Assembly: GCF_003931855.1 (NCBI RefSeq)
Contig: NZ_CP034248.1
Span: forward strand, 3,968,001 to 4,032,000
Direction of reading: 5' to 3'
DNA: 64,000 bases
Source of the DNA: Paenibacillus lentus
Lineage (GTDB): Bacteria > Bacillota > Bacilli > Paenibacillales > Paenibacillaceae
This document shows, piece after piece, positions 17,998 to 27,900 of this stretch. The translations under genes were made by a program, and so were the position numbers. The notes below the pieces were generated by a model that had not been told where the DNA came from, searched no databases, and saw nothing but the letters and a program-made list of their open reading frames with translations. Each line of letters begins with the position of its first letter. The first letter of the stretch is position 1.

Positions 17998-18903
17998 ATG
18001 ATCCGATTTAAGAAATATGCTTTCATTTCACTAGCTTTAATTATTATTCTATATGCGGTGGCGGTTGCAAATCCTGGCACAGTTCTATCACGGAAAGCAT
18101 GCAGCTCCTGGAGCTTAGTTAAGGATCAGATCTTTCTAATGACTCACCCCCGTCAGGATGAGCCGAAGCTGCCTGCCAACTTCTCCATCCAGCCCGGTAC
18201 GGCCGAACAGGTTCCTGTACTTATGTATCACTACATTACTCCAGAAGCGTACAACGATCAACCTGACAACAATTCGATCATTAACCTGGAAGCTTTTGAG
18301 GAAGGGATCGATTACTTATATGAGCAAGGGTACTATACAGCGACATTGGAGGAACTGGAGCAATACGTACTTGGCAAGGCGTCCCTTCCTGCGAAGACGG
18401 TCGTTATTACTTTTGACGACGGCTACCAGAACAATTATATCTATGCTTATCCTATCTTAAAGAAATACGGATTCCATGCAACAATCTTCCTCATCGGCAG
18501 CAGAATTCAGGCGGAGACAACACCGTTTGATCCTGCCAAGAAAAGCTTTCTCTCGCTGGAAGAGATCGAGGCTTCTACCGACGTATTTGAATATCACAGC
18601 CATACGTACGACCTGCATCACAAAGAATTTATAAAATGCGGACTAAACTACTCATCAGGATTCGACACAACAAAATTGGAGAACGATATCAATACTATGA
18701 AAGAGCTTGGCATAGACACTCCTTACTATGCATATCCATTTGGCGAAAAAAGTACCCCTATGGTTTACTATCTACAAAAAAATAATTACAGAATGGCTTT
18801 AACTGTCCATCAAGGGTTCGTTAAGCCTGGCGACTCTCCAATGAGATTACAACGTCTTACAGTTACTTCCGCAACGAAAATGCATGAATTGCTACAACCT
18901 TAA
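17998..18903 (+). CDS. Polysaccharide deacetylase family protein (NodB domain), membrane-anchored
   Basis: A 301-residue extracytoplasmic hydrolase with an uncleaved-looking N-terminal signal anchor (ISLALIIILYAVAVA, about 10-25). The NodB fold is marked by LMYHYITPEAYND (motif around the first His), VVITFDDGYQNNYIYAYPIL (Asp-Asp metal/catalytic pair) and EYHSHTYDLH (metal His pair). The substrate is probably peptidoglycan or a wall polysaccharide, but that cannot be read from sequence. ATG 17998 follows GAAGGAG. It stands alone on the plus strand. Confidence 0.88.
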   Translation: MIRFKKYAFISLALIIILYAVAVANPGTVLSRKACSSWSLVKDQIFLMTHPRQDEPKLPANFSIQPGTAEQVPVLMYHYITPEAYNDQPDNNSIINLEAFEEGIDYLYEQGYYTATLEELEQYVLGKASLPAKTVVITFDDGYQNNYIYAYPILKKYGFHATIFLIGSRIQAETTPFDPAKKSFLSLEEIEASTDVFEYHSHTYDLHHKEFIKCGLNYSSGFDTTKLENDINTMKELGIDTPYYAYPFGEKSTPMVYYLQKNNYRMALTVHQGFVKPGDSPMRLQRLTVTSATKMHELLQP

Positions 18904-18942
18904 TAGAACCAAATCTAATAAAATCAGGACATGGACAACAAC

Positions 18943-18985
18943 AAACTTCCGTGCGACTTACATCGCATCGGGAGTTTATCTTCAA
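18943..18985 (+). terminator. Terminator-like hairpin after the deacetylase gene
   Basis: AAACTTCCG pairs with CGGGAGTTT (one wobble) and an inner TGCGA pairs with TCGCA; TTTATCTTC follows. The rest of the 340-bp gap before trmD holds a second hairpin (next entry) and no gene. Confidence 0.55.
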
Positions 18986-19161
18986 TCTGAGAGCCTCTCT
19001 AGCGAGCTTTTTTAATAATATTTTTAACAGTCAGACAGACACTACTCAATATAAAACTGAATCACAGCACCGTCTTGAGCCCCATTTATTGACCATATTT
19101 CCCCTTTAAAATTAGCTCTCTTTCATTAAAACATCATAAACAGCAAATATCAGGTTTTAAT

Positions 19162-19187
19162 AAAAAAACGCCAATTAGGCGTTTTTA
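19162..19187. terminator. Bidirectional terminator between the deacetylase gene and trmD
   Basis: AAAAACGCC, loop AATTA and GGCGTTTTT form a symmetric stem with A- and T-runs on both sides. It can end transcripts from either strand of this convergent pair. Confidence 0.8.
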
Positions 19188-19244
19188 TCATATCGAGGCT
19201 TTACCTCTTTGCAATATTTAGTTTCTAATTCATTTCCTATGAAA

Positions 19245-19994
19245 CTATTCATCCTGCTCCGCCCGAATCTCCTCCAGCCATTTCTGATCCTTTGGAGTAA
19301 GCTCGATATGCTTCAGTAAATCGGGACGACGCTGCCATGTTCTGCGCAGCGCCTCCTTGCGTCGCCAATCCGCTACGTTCGCATGATGCCCGCTGAGCAG
19401 GATATCCGGCACTTTCCAGCCCCGGAACTCTACAGGTCGAGTATAATGCGGATATTCCAGCAGCCCCGTGCTAAAGGAATCACTAATGGCGCTCGTCTCA
19501 TTTCCAAGCACGCCAGGCAACAGACGGACGACACTGTCGATGACAACCATTGCCGGCAGTTCCCCGCCCGTTAGAACGTAATCGCCAATTGACAGTTCGT
19601 CCGTAACGAGATGTTCCCTAATACGTTCATCATACCCCTCATAATGACCGCATATGAAAATCAGGTGTTCCTCCTTGGCCAGCTCCTCCGCCTTGCGCTG
19701 CGTGAAGCTTTCACCCTGTGGGCACATGAGAATAATACGAGGAGCTGGCGCGCCTGTAGGCCGAGCCATTAACAGATCCTCGACCGCCCGAAAAATCGGG
19801 TCAGGCTTAAGCACCATGCCTCCACCGCCGCCGTACGGCGTATCGTCTACCGTACCGTGCTTATTACCGGCATAATCCCGAAAATTAATCGGTTTTAGCG
19901 ATACGATCCCTTTATCCTGTGCTTTACCTAGAATACTCGACCCAAACACGCCTGCGAACATTTCCGGAAACAGAGTTAATACATCTACCCTCAT
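19245..19994 (-). CDS. trmD: tRNA (guanine37-N1)-methyltransferase TrmD
   Basis: TrmD makes m1G37, which prevents +1 frameshifting. The SPOUT knot is marked by [11 protein letters not shown] at the start, then [24 protein letters not shown] and [37 protein letters not shown] follows. The 249-residue length is normal. It lies two bases downstream of rimM in the rpsP-khpA-rimM-trmD run. Confidence 0.97.
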   Translation of the reverse strand: MRVDVLTLFPEMFAGVFGSSILGKAQDKGIVSLKPINFRDYAGNKHGTVDDTPYGGGGGMVLKPDPIFRAVEDLLMARPTGAPAPRIILMCPQGESFTQRKAEELAKEEHLIFICGHYEGYDERIREHLVTDELSIGDYVLTGGELPAMVVIDSVVRLLPGVLGNETSAISDSFSTGLLEYPHYTRPVEFRGWKVPDILLSGHHANVADWRRKEALRRTWQRRPDLLKHIELTPKDQKWLEEIRAEQDE

Positions 19995-19996
19995 CC

Positions 19997-20515
19997 TTAC
20001 AGCAGCCCTTCCATCAGATGAACTTTGACGACCTTCGCCTGCACATCGACATCAAGCACGACATCGTCAATGACCGGGAGCAGGAGTTGCTTACGGTTAG
20101 GCATTTTAACAACCCAAACATCGTTTGCGCCAGGGCGAAGAATTTCCTCAATCACGCCAAGCTCATTTCCTTCTTCATCAATAACACGGCAGCCGATAAT
20201 TTCATAAAAATAATATTCATTATCCGGAAGCTCAACGGATTCATCCTTGCTAACTTTGATATCATAGCCTTTGTACTTCTCGACCTCATTGATATTGTCA
20301 TAACCTGCAAATCGTACGATGAATGCTCCTTTGTTCGGGCGCGCGGAAGCAACAGTCACCTCGATTTGCTCACTCGTTTCAGGGTGAACCATCATCAGTC
20401 GGCTCTTCGGCGCAAACCGCACCTCTGGGAAATCCGTACTGGAGATCACCTTCAATTCCCCACGTATGCCGTGTGTATTTACAATTTTGCCAACAGACAG
20501 CAATGAATCCGACAT
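19997..20515 (-). CDS. rimM: 16S rRNA processing protein RimM
   Basis: RimM helps assemble the 30S head and binds S19. It has an N-terminal beta-barrel ([19 protein letters not shown]) and a PRC-barrel C terminus ([20 protein letters not shown], then [23 protein letters not shown]). ATG 20515 is chosen because GGAGG precedes it by five bases; a longer frame upstream has none. Confidence 0.95.
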   Translation of the reverse strand: MSDSLLSVGKIVNTHGIRGELKVISSTDFPEVRFAPKSRLMMVHPETSEQIEVTVASARPNKGAFIVRFAGYDNINEVEKYKGYDIKVSKDESVELPDNEYYFYEIIGCRVIDEEGNELGVIEEILRPGANDVWVVKMPNRKQLLLPVIDDVVLDVDVQAKVVKVHLMEGLL

Positions 20516-20580
20516 AACATCCTCCTTGATAAAAATCTTCACTTGCAGAACTGCTATTATCTCCTGCTTCAGCTTCAGCA

Positions 20581-20628
20581 TGTACGAAAAAGGGCTAGGA
20601 CAGTCATCCTAACCCTCTTTCGTATATT
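20581..20628 (-). terminator. Large hairpin between khpA and rimM
   Basis: On the minus strand TACGAAA...TTTCGTA encloses GGGtTAGGA and TCCTAgCCC, giving a long stem with a T-rich 3' arm but no clean T tail. It could attenuate the operon or protect the upstream mRNA end. Confidence 0.45.
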
Positions 20629-20629
20629 T

Positions 20630-20860
20630 TTAAGATATGATGTCCACGGTGACCCGCTTATCCATCTTAACGGCTGCCGATGCTACAACCGTGCGGAGCG
20701 CCTTAGCGATTCTTCCCTGCTTGCCTATCACTTTTCCCACATCCTCAGGATGCACGGACAACTCATACACAATCAGGTGTTCTTTCTCCACGACCTCCAC
20801 ACGAACATCGTCCGGATGATCAACAAGAGCCTTCGCAATAACGCCGACTAATTGTTCCAT
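20630..20860 (-). CDS. khpA: KhpA (YlqC) KH-domain RNA-binding protein
   Basis: A 76-residue single KH domain protein with the GxxG motif in VIGKQGRIAKALRTV. KhpA dimerises or pairs with KhpB/EloR and affects cell-wall elongation in Firmicutes. It lies between rpsP and rimM, its standard position. ATG follows GGAGGG. Confidence 0.93.
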   Translation of the reverse strand: MEQLVGVIAKALVDHPDDVRVEVVEKEHLIVYELSVHPEDVGKVIGKQGRIAKALRTVVASAAVKMDKRVTVDIIS

Positions 20861-20883
20861 AAAGGGACCCTCCGAATCAGCAA

Positions 20884-21156
20884 TTATTTTTGCTGCTTAA
20901 GCTCATGAAATTGCTTCATTATGCCTGCTTTGCTAAACAAGTTGCGAACAGTATCAGATGCTTGCGCACCGTTCTGAAGCCATTTCAACGCCTTCTCTTC
21001 GTCAATGTTTACTGCTGCCGGCTGAGCGACCGGGTTGTAGTAACCAATTTCCTCGATAAAGCGGCCGTCACGCGGGGAACGGGAATCCGAAACCACGATA
21101 CGGTAGAAAGGAGCTTTATGAGCACCCATGCGTTTCAAACGAATACGAGCTGCCAC
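20884..21156 (-). CDS. rpsP: 30S ribosomal protein S16
   Basis: The 90-residue protein reads (M)[20 protein letters not shown], then [20 protein letters not shown], the S16 signature. The start is a GTG at 21156. The strong AAGGAGGTGA site lies directly before it, and an ATG farther up would place that site inside the coding region. It follows ffh. Confidence 0.96.
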   Translation of the reverse strand: MAARIRLKRMGAHKAPFYRIVVSDSRSPRDGRFIEEIGYYNPVAQPAAVNIDEEKALKWLQNGAQASDTVRNLFSKAGIMKQFHELKQQK

Positions 21157-21203
21157 GAAATTCACCTCCTTCAAAGAATGAACTGTCTAATTAATATCAA
21201 GGC

Positions 21204-22583
21204 TTATCGGAAAGGAAATCTCATTCCTTTACCCGCTTTGCCCTGCATTTGCTTCATCAATTTGGAGCCCTTGCCTTTCGGCCCCATCATGTCGGAGAAC
21301 TGCTTCATCATCCGGCGCATTTCATCGAATTGCTTGATCAGCCGGTTCACATCGGCAAGCGTCGTACCGCTTCCTGCAGCAATCCGTTTGCGTCTGCTGT
21401 GGTTGATCATATCCGGGTTCTGCTTCTCTTCCTTGGTCATGGAATGAACGATCGCCTCTACGCGTCCCATCTGCTTCTCGTCGACCTTTATATCTTTCAT
21501 CTGCTTCATCTTACCCATGCCCGGGATCATATCCATGATCTGGTCAATAGGACCTAGCTTCTTTACCTGATCCATCTGCTCCAGGAAATCATCGAACGTA
21601 AATTCCGCATTGCGCATTTTGCGTTCCATTTCCTTCGCTTTCTCAGCATCGATATTCGATTGCGCCTTCTCAATGAGAGAAAGCATATCACCCATGCCCA
21701 AAATCCGTGAAGCCATCCGCTCTGGATGGAACGGCTCAAGTGCATCGATTTTCTCTCCTAGCGCCGCGAATTTGATCGGACAGCCGGTTACTGCTTTGAC
21801 CGACAGTGCTGCACCGCCTCGGGTATCGCCGTCCAGCTTGGTCAATACGACACCGGTCAGCGTCAGCTGCTGATTGAAGCTCTCGGCCACGTTAACGGCA
21901 TCCTGCCCCGTCATAGCATCGACGACAAGCAGTACTTCATCCGGCTGCGTTACTTCATGGATCTGACGAAGCTCTTCCATTAGTTCCTCGTCAACATGCA
22001 GGCGTCCCGCGGTATCGATCAGCAAATAATCATTGCCGTTGTCCTTTGCATACTGTAACGCCTGTCTCGCAATCTCTACCGGGCTGTTTCCTTCAGGCAG
22101 TGTAAAAACAGGCACTTTAATCTGCTCGCCAAGCACCTGAAGCTGTTTAATAGCCGCTGGACGATAAATATCTCCCGCCACAAGCAGCGGTCGGTGATTC
22201 CCTTTCAATAACAGCTTGGCCAGCTTCGCTGAAGTCGTTGTCTTACCTGCCCCTTGCAGACCAGCCATCATGACGACAGTCGGCGGACGATTGCTCTTCG
22301 CCAGCTTCGCTTGGCTACCGCCCATCAATTCTGTCAACTCTTTGTTAACAATATCGATAATAACCATGCCTGGCGTGAAGCTGTCCATCACTTCCTTACC
22401 GACGGCCTTCTCCTTCACTTTGGAGATAAATTCCTTGACCACTTTGAAGTTGACGTCCGCCTCAAGCAATGCGAGCCGCACTTCTCTCATAGCTTCATTG
22501 ACATCGTCTTCTGATACCTTACCTTTGCCGCGCAACTTACTGAATACGCTCTGCAATCGGCTCGTTAAACCTTCAAAAGCCAT
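21204..22583 (-). CDS. ffh: Signal recognition particle protein Ffh
   Basis: The SRP54 GTPase that binds signal sequences on ribosomes. The N domain comes first, then the G domain with AGLQGAGKTTTSAKLA, DTAGRLHVDEEL and TKLDGDTRGGAALSV. The methionine-rich M domain closes it (MIPGMGKMKQMKD, MMGPKGKGSKLMKQMQG). At 459 residues it is full length. It lies directly downstream of ylxM, its usual regulator-like partner. Confidence 0.97.
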   Translation of the reverse strand: MAFEGLTSRLQSVFSKLRGKGKVSEDDVNEAMREVRLALLEADVNFKVVKEFISKVKEKAVGKEVMDSFTPGMVIIDIVNKELTELMGGSQAKLAKSNRPPTVVMMAGLQGAGKTTTSAKLAKLLLKGNHRPLLVAGDIYRPAAIKQLQVLGEQIKVPVFTLPEGNSPVEIARQALQYAKDNGNDYLLIDTAGRLHVDEELMEELRQIHEVTQPDEVLLVVDAMTGQDAVNVAESFNQQLTLTGVVLTKLDGDTRGGAALSVKAVTGCPIKFAALGEKIDALEPFHPERMASRILGMGDMLSLIEKAQSNIDAEKAKEMERKMRNAEFTFDDFLEQMDQVKKLGPIDQIMDMIPGMGKMKQMKDIKVDEKQMGRVEAIVHSMTKEEKQNPDMINHSRRKRIAAGSGTTLADVNRLIKQFDEMRRMMKQFSDMMGPKGKGSKLMKQMQGKAGKGMRFPFR

Positions 22584-22643
22584 CTTCGGTCACCTCCGTT
22601 CAAGGATTAAATACTTCTGAACCTAAATTGATCATTCTTCTAT

Positions 22644-22997
22644 TTATAATTGCTCAGCTTGATCGAGCAAGTTCCTTGCTTCCTCTTTATGTACGGCGGA
22701 CAACTCACTGTCTGCAATCAGTTCCCCAAGCCGGACAAGCACTGCATTGCGCTCTTCATGCTTATGAAGAAGCTTCAGCTTCTCCTCATATACCTCAAGC
22801 ATTCCTTCAGCCCGTTTGATATGCTCGTAAACGGCCTGTCTGCTGATGCCGAACTCGGCAGCAATTTCACCCAGCGAAAAATCATCGTGGAAATAATATT
22901 TAAGAAACGTCTGCTGCTTCTCCGTAAGCAGCGTCTCATAAAAATCAAACAAAAGGTTGATCCGATTCGTCTTCTCAAGCCTATTCTCTTGACTCAT
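22644..22997 (-). CDS. ylxM: YlxM/p13-family helix-turn-helix protein
   Basis: A 117-residue protein with a sigma-4-like helix-turn-helix ([33 protein letters not shown]) and a coiled C-terminal part. YlxM proteins accompany ffh in Firmicutes and modulate SRP function. ATG 22997 follows GGAGGGAGT. The longer frame upstream lacks such a site. Confidence 0.92.
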   Translation of the reverse strand: MSQENRLEKTNRINLLFDFYETLLTEKQQTFLKYYFHDDFSLGEIAAEFGISRQAVYEHIKRAEGMLEVYEEKLKLLHKHEERNAVLVRLGELIADSELSAVHKEEARNLLDQAEQL

Positions 22998-23141
22998 ATG
23001 GGCACTCCCTCCGTCAAGGAAAAACACTTTACAGCGCGCATCAACGTTCTTTATCATACCTAATGAAAAGTAGGATGTCAAGTAGTTTTCCTTAACATGC
23101 ATTTAACAGCTGTACCTCAAGCGTTTCCGTCTATAAACGAA

Positions 23142-23180
23142 CAAGGGCCGCATGTCGGTTCACACAGACAGCGGCCTTGT
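23142..23180 (-). terminator. Hairpin after the hemolysin III-like gene
   Basis: On the minus strand CAAGGCCGC pairs with GCGGCCCTTG across about 20 bases; the following T tract (TTCGTTT) is weak. It lies between the YplQ-like gene and ylxM. Confidence 0.5.
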
Positions 23181-23202
23181 CATTTTCACAATCCTGCTAA
23201 TT

Positions 23203-23847
23203 TTAATTGGGCAGCAGATACAGCAAAATGGCAAAAAAGTGGGCTACACTGCCCCCGAGAACGAACAAATGCCATATCGCATGATGATAAGGAAAAGCCC
23301 GCCATACATAGAAAACCGTACCTAACGAATAAAGAATACCGCCAGTGACGAGCAGTGCCATCCCCTGGAAAGGAACAGCAGCCGTTAACGGCCCCCAGGC
23401 AATAACGATCAGCCAGCCCATAATCAAATAGAAGAACGTGGACATGAACAAGAATCGTTTAACGAAGAAGGCTTTGAACAGCACACCGAGCAGGGCGATA
23501 CCCCAAATGACCCCGAACAGGCTCCAGCCGAGCGGGCTGCGAATCGCCACAAGCAAGAAGGGAGTATACGTACCAGCGATATAAAGATAAATCGAAGAAT
23601 GATCGAAAAATTCGAACAAATCCTTCACTTTACCTTCTTTAAAGCTATGAACAAGAGTGGAGCAAACATATAGCAGAAGCATGCTAACCCCATAAATTGT
23701 AAAGCTGACTACGTGCCAGGCCGTTCCCTTCAAGCTGGAAAAAACAATGAGCAGAACTAACGCTGCTACACTTAATACAGTTCCTATCCCATGGGTAATG
23801 GCATTGGCGATTTCTTCTCTGCGCGGATAAGTATGCGTATTTGCCAT
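23203..23847 (-). CDS. Hemolysin III / PAQR-family membrane protein (YplQ-like)
   Basis: A 214-residue integral membrane protein of the PAQR fold with seven hydrophobic segments. Conserved metal-ligand positions appear as NAITHGIGT near the N terminus, STLVHSF, FDHSSIYLYIAGTYTPF and the C-terminal HHAIWHLFVLGGSVAHFF. The Bacillus member has hemolysin-like activity when expressed elsewhere; the native role is unknown. AGGAGGTGAT precedes the ATG. It is inserted between ftsY and ylxM. Confidence 0.88.
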   Translation of the reverse strand: MANTHTYPRREEIANAITHGIGTVLSVAALVLLIVFSSLKGTAWHVVSFTIYGVSMLLLYVCSTLVHSFKEGKVKDLFEFFDHSSIYLYIAGTYTPFLLVAIRSPLGWSLFGVIWGIALLGVLFKAFFVKRFLFMSTFFYLIMGWLIVIAWGPLTAAVPFQGMALLVTGGILYSLGTVFYVWRAFPYHHAIWHLFVLGGSVAHFFAILLYLLPN

Positions 23848-23892
23848 ACTATCACCTCCTAGATTTTGGTATACCTCTGTCTCAAGTAACGA

Positions 23893-24894
23893 CTACTCGC
23901 CAGCCCCCGCTGCCGAATCTTCTTCCTGAATTAATCCAGCAAACAAACCGTGAACGAATTGCTCGGAATCGAATCTTTGCAGATCCTCCATTTTCTCCCC
24001 AAGACCGACGAATTTTACCGGAAGGCTCAGCTCTTGACGAATCGCAATAACGATGCCGCCCTTAGCTGTTCCATCGAGCTTCGTCAGTACGAGGCCGGTT
24101 ACCCCGCTTTTCTCACCAAACAGCTTCGCTTGACTGAGCGCGTTTTGCCCCGTCGTGGCGTCAAGCACCATTAGTACCTCATGCGGTGCATCCGGAATTT
24201 CCCGTTGAATCACTCGATAAATCTTATTCAGTTCCTCCATCAAATTCGACTTGTTCTGTAAACGACCTGCCGTATCGCAGAGCAAAATGTCAACACCGCG
24301 CTGCTTTGCTGCCTGTACCGCGTCAAACATAACGGCGGCCGGATCGGAGCCCGGATGCTGCTTAACAACATCTACGCCAACTCGTTCACCCCACACCTCA
24401 AGCTGCTCGATAGCTCCTGCCCGGAACGTATCCCCGGCGGCTAGAAGCACTTTCTTGCCTTGCTGCTTATAATGGTGGGCCAGCTTACCGATCGTAGTCG
24501 TCTTACCAACGCCATTAACGCCAACAAACAGAATAACGCTAATGCCATTCGGATTCAGCTTCATCGCGTTATCTTCATCGCCTCGCAGCAGCTCTGTAAG
24601 CTTCTCCGACAGAATCGGCTGCAGCTCAGCTGCATCCTCGATCCGCCGCTTCTTCACTTCACTGCGTAGGTCGTCTATCAAGGTCATTACCGTATTTACG
24701 CCAACATCGGCTCCGATTAATATTTCTTCCAATTCCTCAAAAAATTCCTCATCGATTTTTTTACGACGAGTGACGAGTTCAGTCACTTTCTCGACAAAGC
24801 CTTTACGGCTTTTTTCGAGACCGTCCTTAAATTGCTTCGTCACCGTCTCTGTTTTGGAAGCGATGCTTTCCTTCAATTTTTTAAAGAAACTCAT
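23893..24894 (-). CDS. ftsY: Signal recognition particle receptor FtsY
   Basis: The membrane-associated GTPase that docks SRP at the translocon. A short charged N terminus precedes the N domain. The G domain shows FVGVNGVGKTTTIGKLA, AGDTFRAGAIEQLE, DTAGRLQNKSNLMEEL and TKLDGTAKGGIVIAI. The tail VGLGEKMEDLQRFDSEQFV is typical. At 333 residues it is the compact Gram-positive form. It is downstream of smc. Confidence 0.97.
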   Translation of the reverse strand: MSFFKKLKESIASKTETVTKQFKDGLEKSRKGFVEKVTELVTRRKKIDEEFFEELEEILIGADVGVNTVMTLIDDLRSEVKKRRIEDAAELQPILSEKLTELLRGDEDNAMKLNPNGISVILFVGVNGVGKTTTIGKLAHHYKQQGKKVLLAAGDTFRAGAIEQLEVWGERVGVDVVKQHPGSDPAAVMFDAVQAAKQRGVDILLCDTAGRLQNKSNLMEELNKIYRVIQREIPDAPHEVLMVLDATTGQNALSQAKLFGEKSGVTGLVLTKLDGTAKGGIVIAIRQELSLPVKFVGLGEKMEDLQRFDSEQFVHGLFAGLIQEEDSAAGAGE

Positions 24895-24973
24895 GAGGCT
24901 CCTCCTTAATAGTCATCCTGATCCAATTTGCAGCTCAATCTATACTGCTTTAATTATGCCACGGCTGGGCGGC

Positions 24974-27900
24974 TCAAGCAATTTCCACGGTCTCCTCATC
25001 CTCCAGCTTCACAGAGACGAGCTTGGATACCCCGCCTTCCTCCATTGTTACCCCATAGAGGACATCCGCCTCTTCCATTGTCCCTTTACGGTGGGTAACG
25101 ACGATAAACTGGGTCTGTTCGGAGAATTCGCGCAAATATTGGGCGAACCTCGCCACATTGGCTTCATCCAGTGCAGCTTCCACCTCATCGAGCACACAGA
25201 ATGGCACAGGCTTTACATGCAGAATTGCAAAGAGCAGTGCCATAGCCGTTAATGCCCGCTCCCCCCCCGAAAGAAGCTGTAGGTTCTGCAACTTTTTCCC
25301 CGGCGGCTGAGCCACAACATCAATCCCGGTCTCCAGCAGGTTATCTGGATCTATGAGCACGAGATCCGCACGCCCACCTCCAAAAAGCTTGGTAAACACC
25401 GTACCGAATTCCTTCCGGATGGCATCGAAGGTTATTTTAAAGCGCTTGGACATTTCGTCATCCATTTCCTTAATAACCTGATAAAGCGTCGTCTTTGCTT
25501 CAATCAGATCATCCTTTTGCTCAGTCAGAAATTGATAACGCTCCGAGACTCGCTCGTATTCGTCAATCGCTCCCAGATTCACTTCCCCAAGTAACGTAAT
25601 CTGCCGTTTCAGCTCCTTGACTTCTCCTTGCGTTTGCGGCACGTCCTCCGGTACAGCGTAGCGCTGTTTTGCCAGTTCAAAGCTAAGCTCATATTCTTCG
25701 CTTAGCTTATGCAAAATGTTATCAAGCTCCACATCTAGCCTGTTTGCCTGAATTTCTGTTTGACGAAGCTGCTCCTCAACGGCCTTTAGACCGATTCTTT
25801 GCTCCTTGGTCTCACTCTCGCCGTCCTCGAGCTTCTTAACCAATACGATTCGCGAAGCACGCTCCATCTCAAGCTGCTCGCTTGTGCGTTCTTTCTTCAG
25901 CCTGAAATCATTCATCTCTTCGCGCTGATTGACGCTTTGTATTTCATTCTGTTTTAAATCAGCCTCTATCGATTGAAGTATGCTGCGGTTCTGCTCCAAT
26001 TCCTTCTTCTGGATCTCGAACTCTTCCTCTGAACGCTGAAGCTGCTCACGAAGCGAGTTACATTCCTGATCCAGCTTGCCCTCCCGAACTTTAAGTCCGG
26101 TCAATTGGTGCTGCAACTCTTCCTTCACAGATTCATTTGCTTTACGGGCAAATTCCGCCGCTTGTATCGATTGACGAATCGTTTGCTCCTCTTTCTCCAG
26201 CTCCTGCAGTCTCGCTTCAGCTGCTGCTTTGCTTTTGACTAGTTCCTCGATCTCTTGGGCGTAGTGTCCCTTCTCTTGTCCATAAAGCTCAAACTGTTCG
26301 GATACATGCCGCAATTCGTGCTTCACCTGCTTGAGCTCGCTTGTCTGAGACTGTTCCTCCGCACGTTTACTATCTCCAGCTTCACGTAATTTGTCTAGTT
26401 CCTGCTCGCACTGCTTCATTTGAGCGCGAACATCATTCATTCCCAGCCTCAGCTTCTCCAGCATTTCCTCGCTTTCACGAATATCCCCAGCAAGCTGATC
26501 CAGTTGGCGCTTACGCCCTAATAAATTGCTGTTCTTCCGGTGCTGGCTTCCCCCGGTCATCGAACCGCCGGCATTAACGACGTCGCCCTCCAAAGTAACG
26601 ATTCTGAACCTGTACTGACAACGGGCCGCCATCTTATTGGCTCTTTCCAAATCACTGGCAAACACGACACTCCCCAGCAAACTGCCTACGATATTCGCAT
26701 AACGTGGATCATGACCGACAAGCTCGGCTCCAATACCGATAAAACCTTCCGCTTCCTCCAGCGTTCTCTTATCCGCCGCAGAAATTTGCCGGGGACGAAT
26801 GACATCGAGCGGCAGGAAGGTCGCCCGTCCAAGCTGGCGCTGCTTTAAAAATGCAATCGCTTGACGGGAAACTGCTTCATTCTCCATCACGATATGCTGC
26901 ATCGCGGCTCCCAGCGCAGTCTCAACGGCAAGCTCAAGCTTCTCCGGAACCCGAATCAGTTCGGCTACTGCACCGTGGACTCCCCCGAGTAATGATTTGC
27001 GGGAGGCCTTTAACACTTCCTTGACCCCAAGGATAAAGCCGTCAAAATCCTCCTCCATCTCTTTCATCGTATCGCGTCGGGAAATAAGGGCTTCGCGCCT
27101 TTGCTCCCATTTGCGAATATTTGTTGAACTTTCCTCTGCAAGCTTCTGGAGCGATTGATGACGTTCGCTTTCAGTAATGTAGCGGCTACGAAGGTCGGCA
27201 ATTTCTTTGCTGAGCCGGGACAGTACTCGCTCTAGATCAGCTTTTCTACCTTTTAGGCGAGCCAAGTCCTCCTGCCATTTCAAGCCTTCTTCCTCCGAGC
27301 GATCCATGCGCCGTTGGACGCTTTCTTTCTGCTGATCAGCATAGCGAATTTCATTTCGAGCTTCGGCCATTTCATTCATCGTTTCCAGCAATTGTCCTTT
27401 GAGCGCTTCCTCCTGAGCCTGGCTAATTCCACCAGTTACGCCAATGAGCTTGACTTCTTCTGCCGAGAGCTCCGTTCTCAGTTCGTTCAACTGCTTTTCC
27501 GCCTCGGCAAACTTCTCAGACAGGGCATTCATCTCTTCCGCCCGCTGGGCATAACGCTCCTCATTGACAGCGAGTGATTGGCGAAGCTGTTCCCTATTCT
27601 GGATCAGGTTCTTCTCCCGCTCCTTCAGCACCTCGCCAAAGCCCTCGCTCTTTTCAAAGCTTTCACTATATTCCAAGAGCTGCCCTTGAAGCACATCAAT
27701 ATGCTCCTCGATCTGGCGAAGCGCAAGTCGATCGCTTTCCAGCTTGGCATCATGAGCCGATACGATTGTCGATAGGGCCAATTGCTCCTCCTGCAGCTTG
27801 GCCAGCTTAGCGTTAGCCTCGCTCCAGGTTTCATGAATTTTCTCGATTTGGTGCACATATAGCGATATTTCTTTATGCTTTAACTCCTCACGGAGCTCTT

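Noticed and set aside
17816..18001. 61-codon frame overlapping the deacetylase start
   Set aside because: It covers the deacetylase promoter and ribosome site and has no homology-like features.
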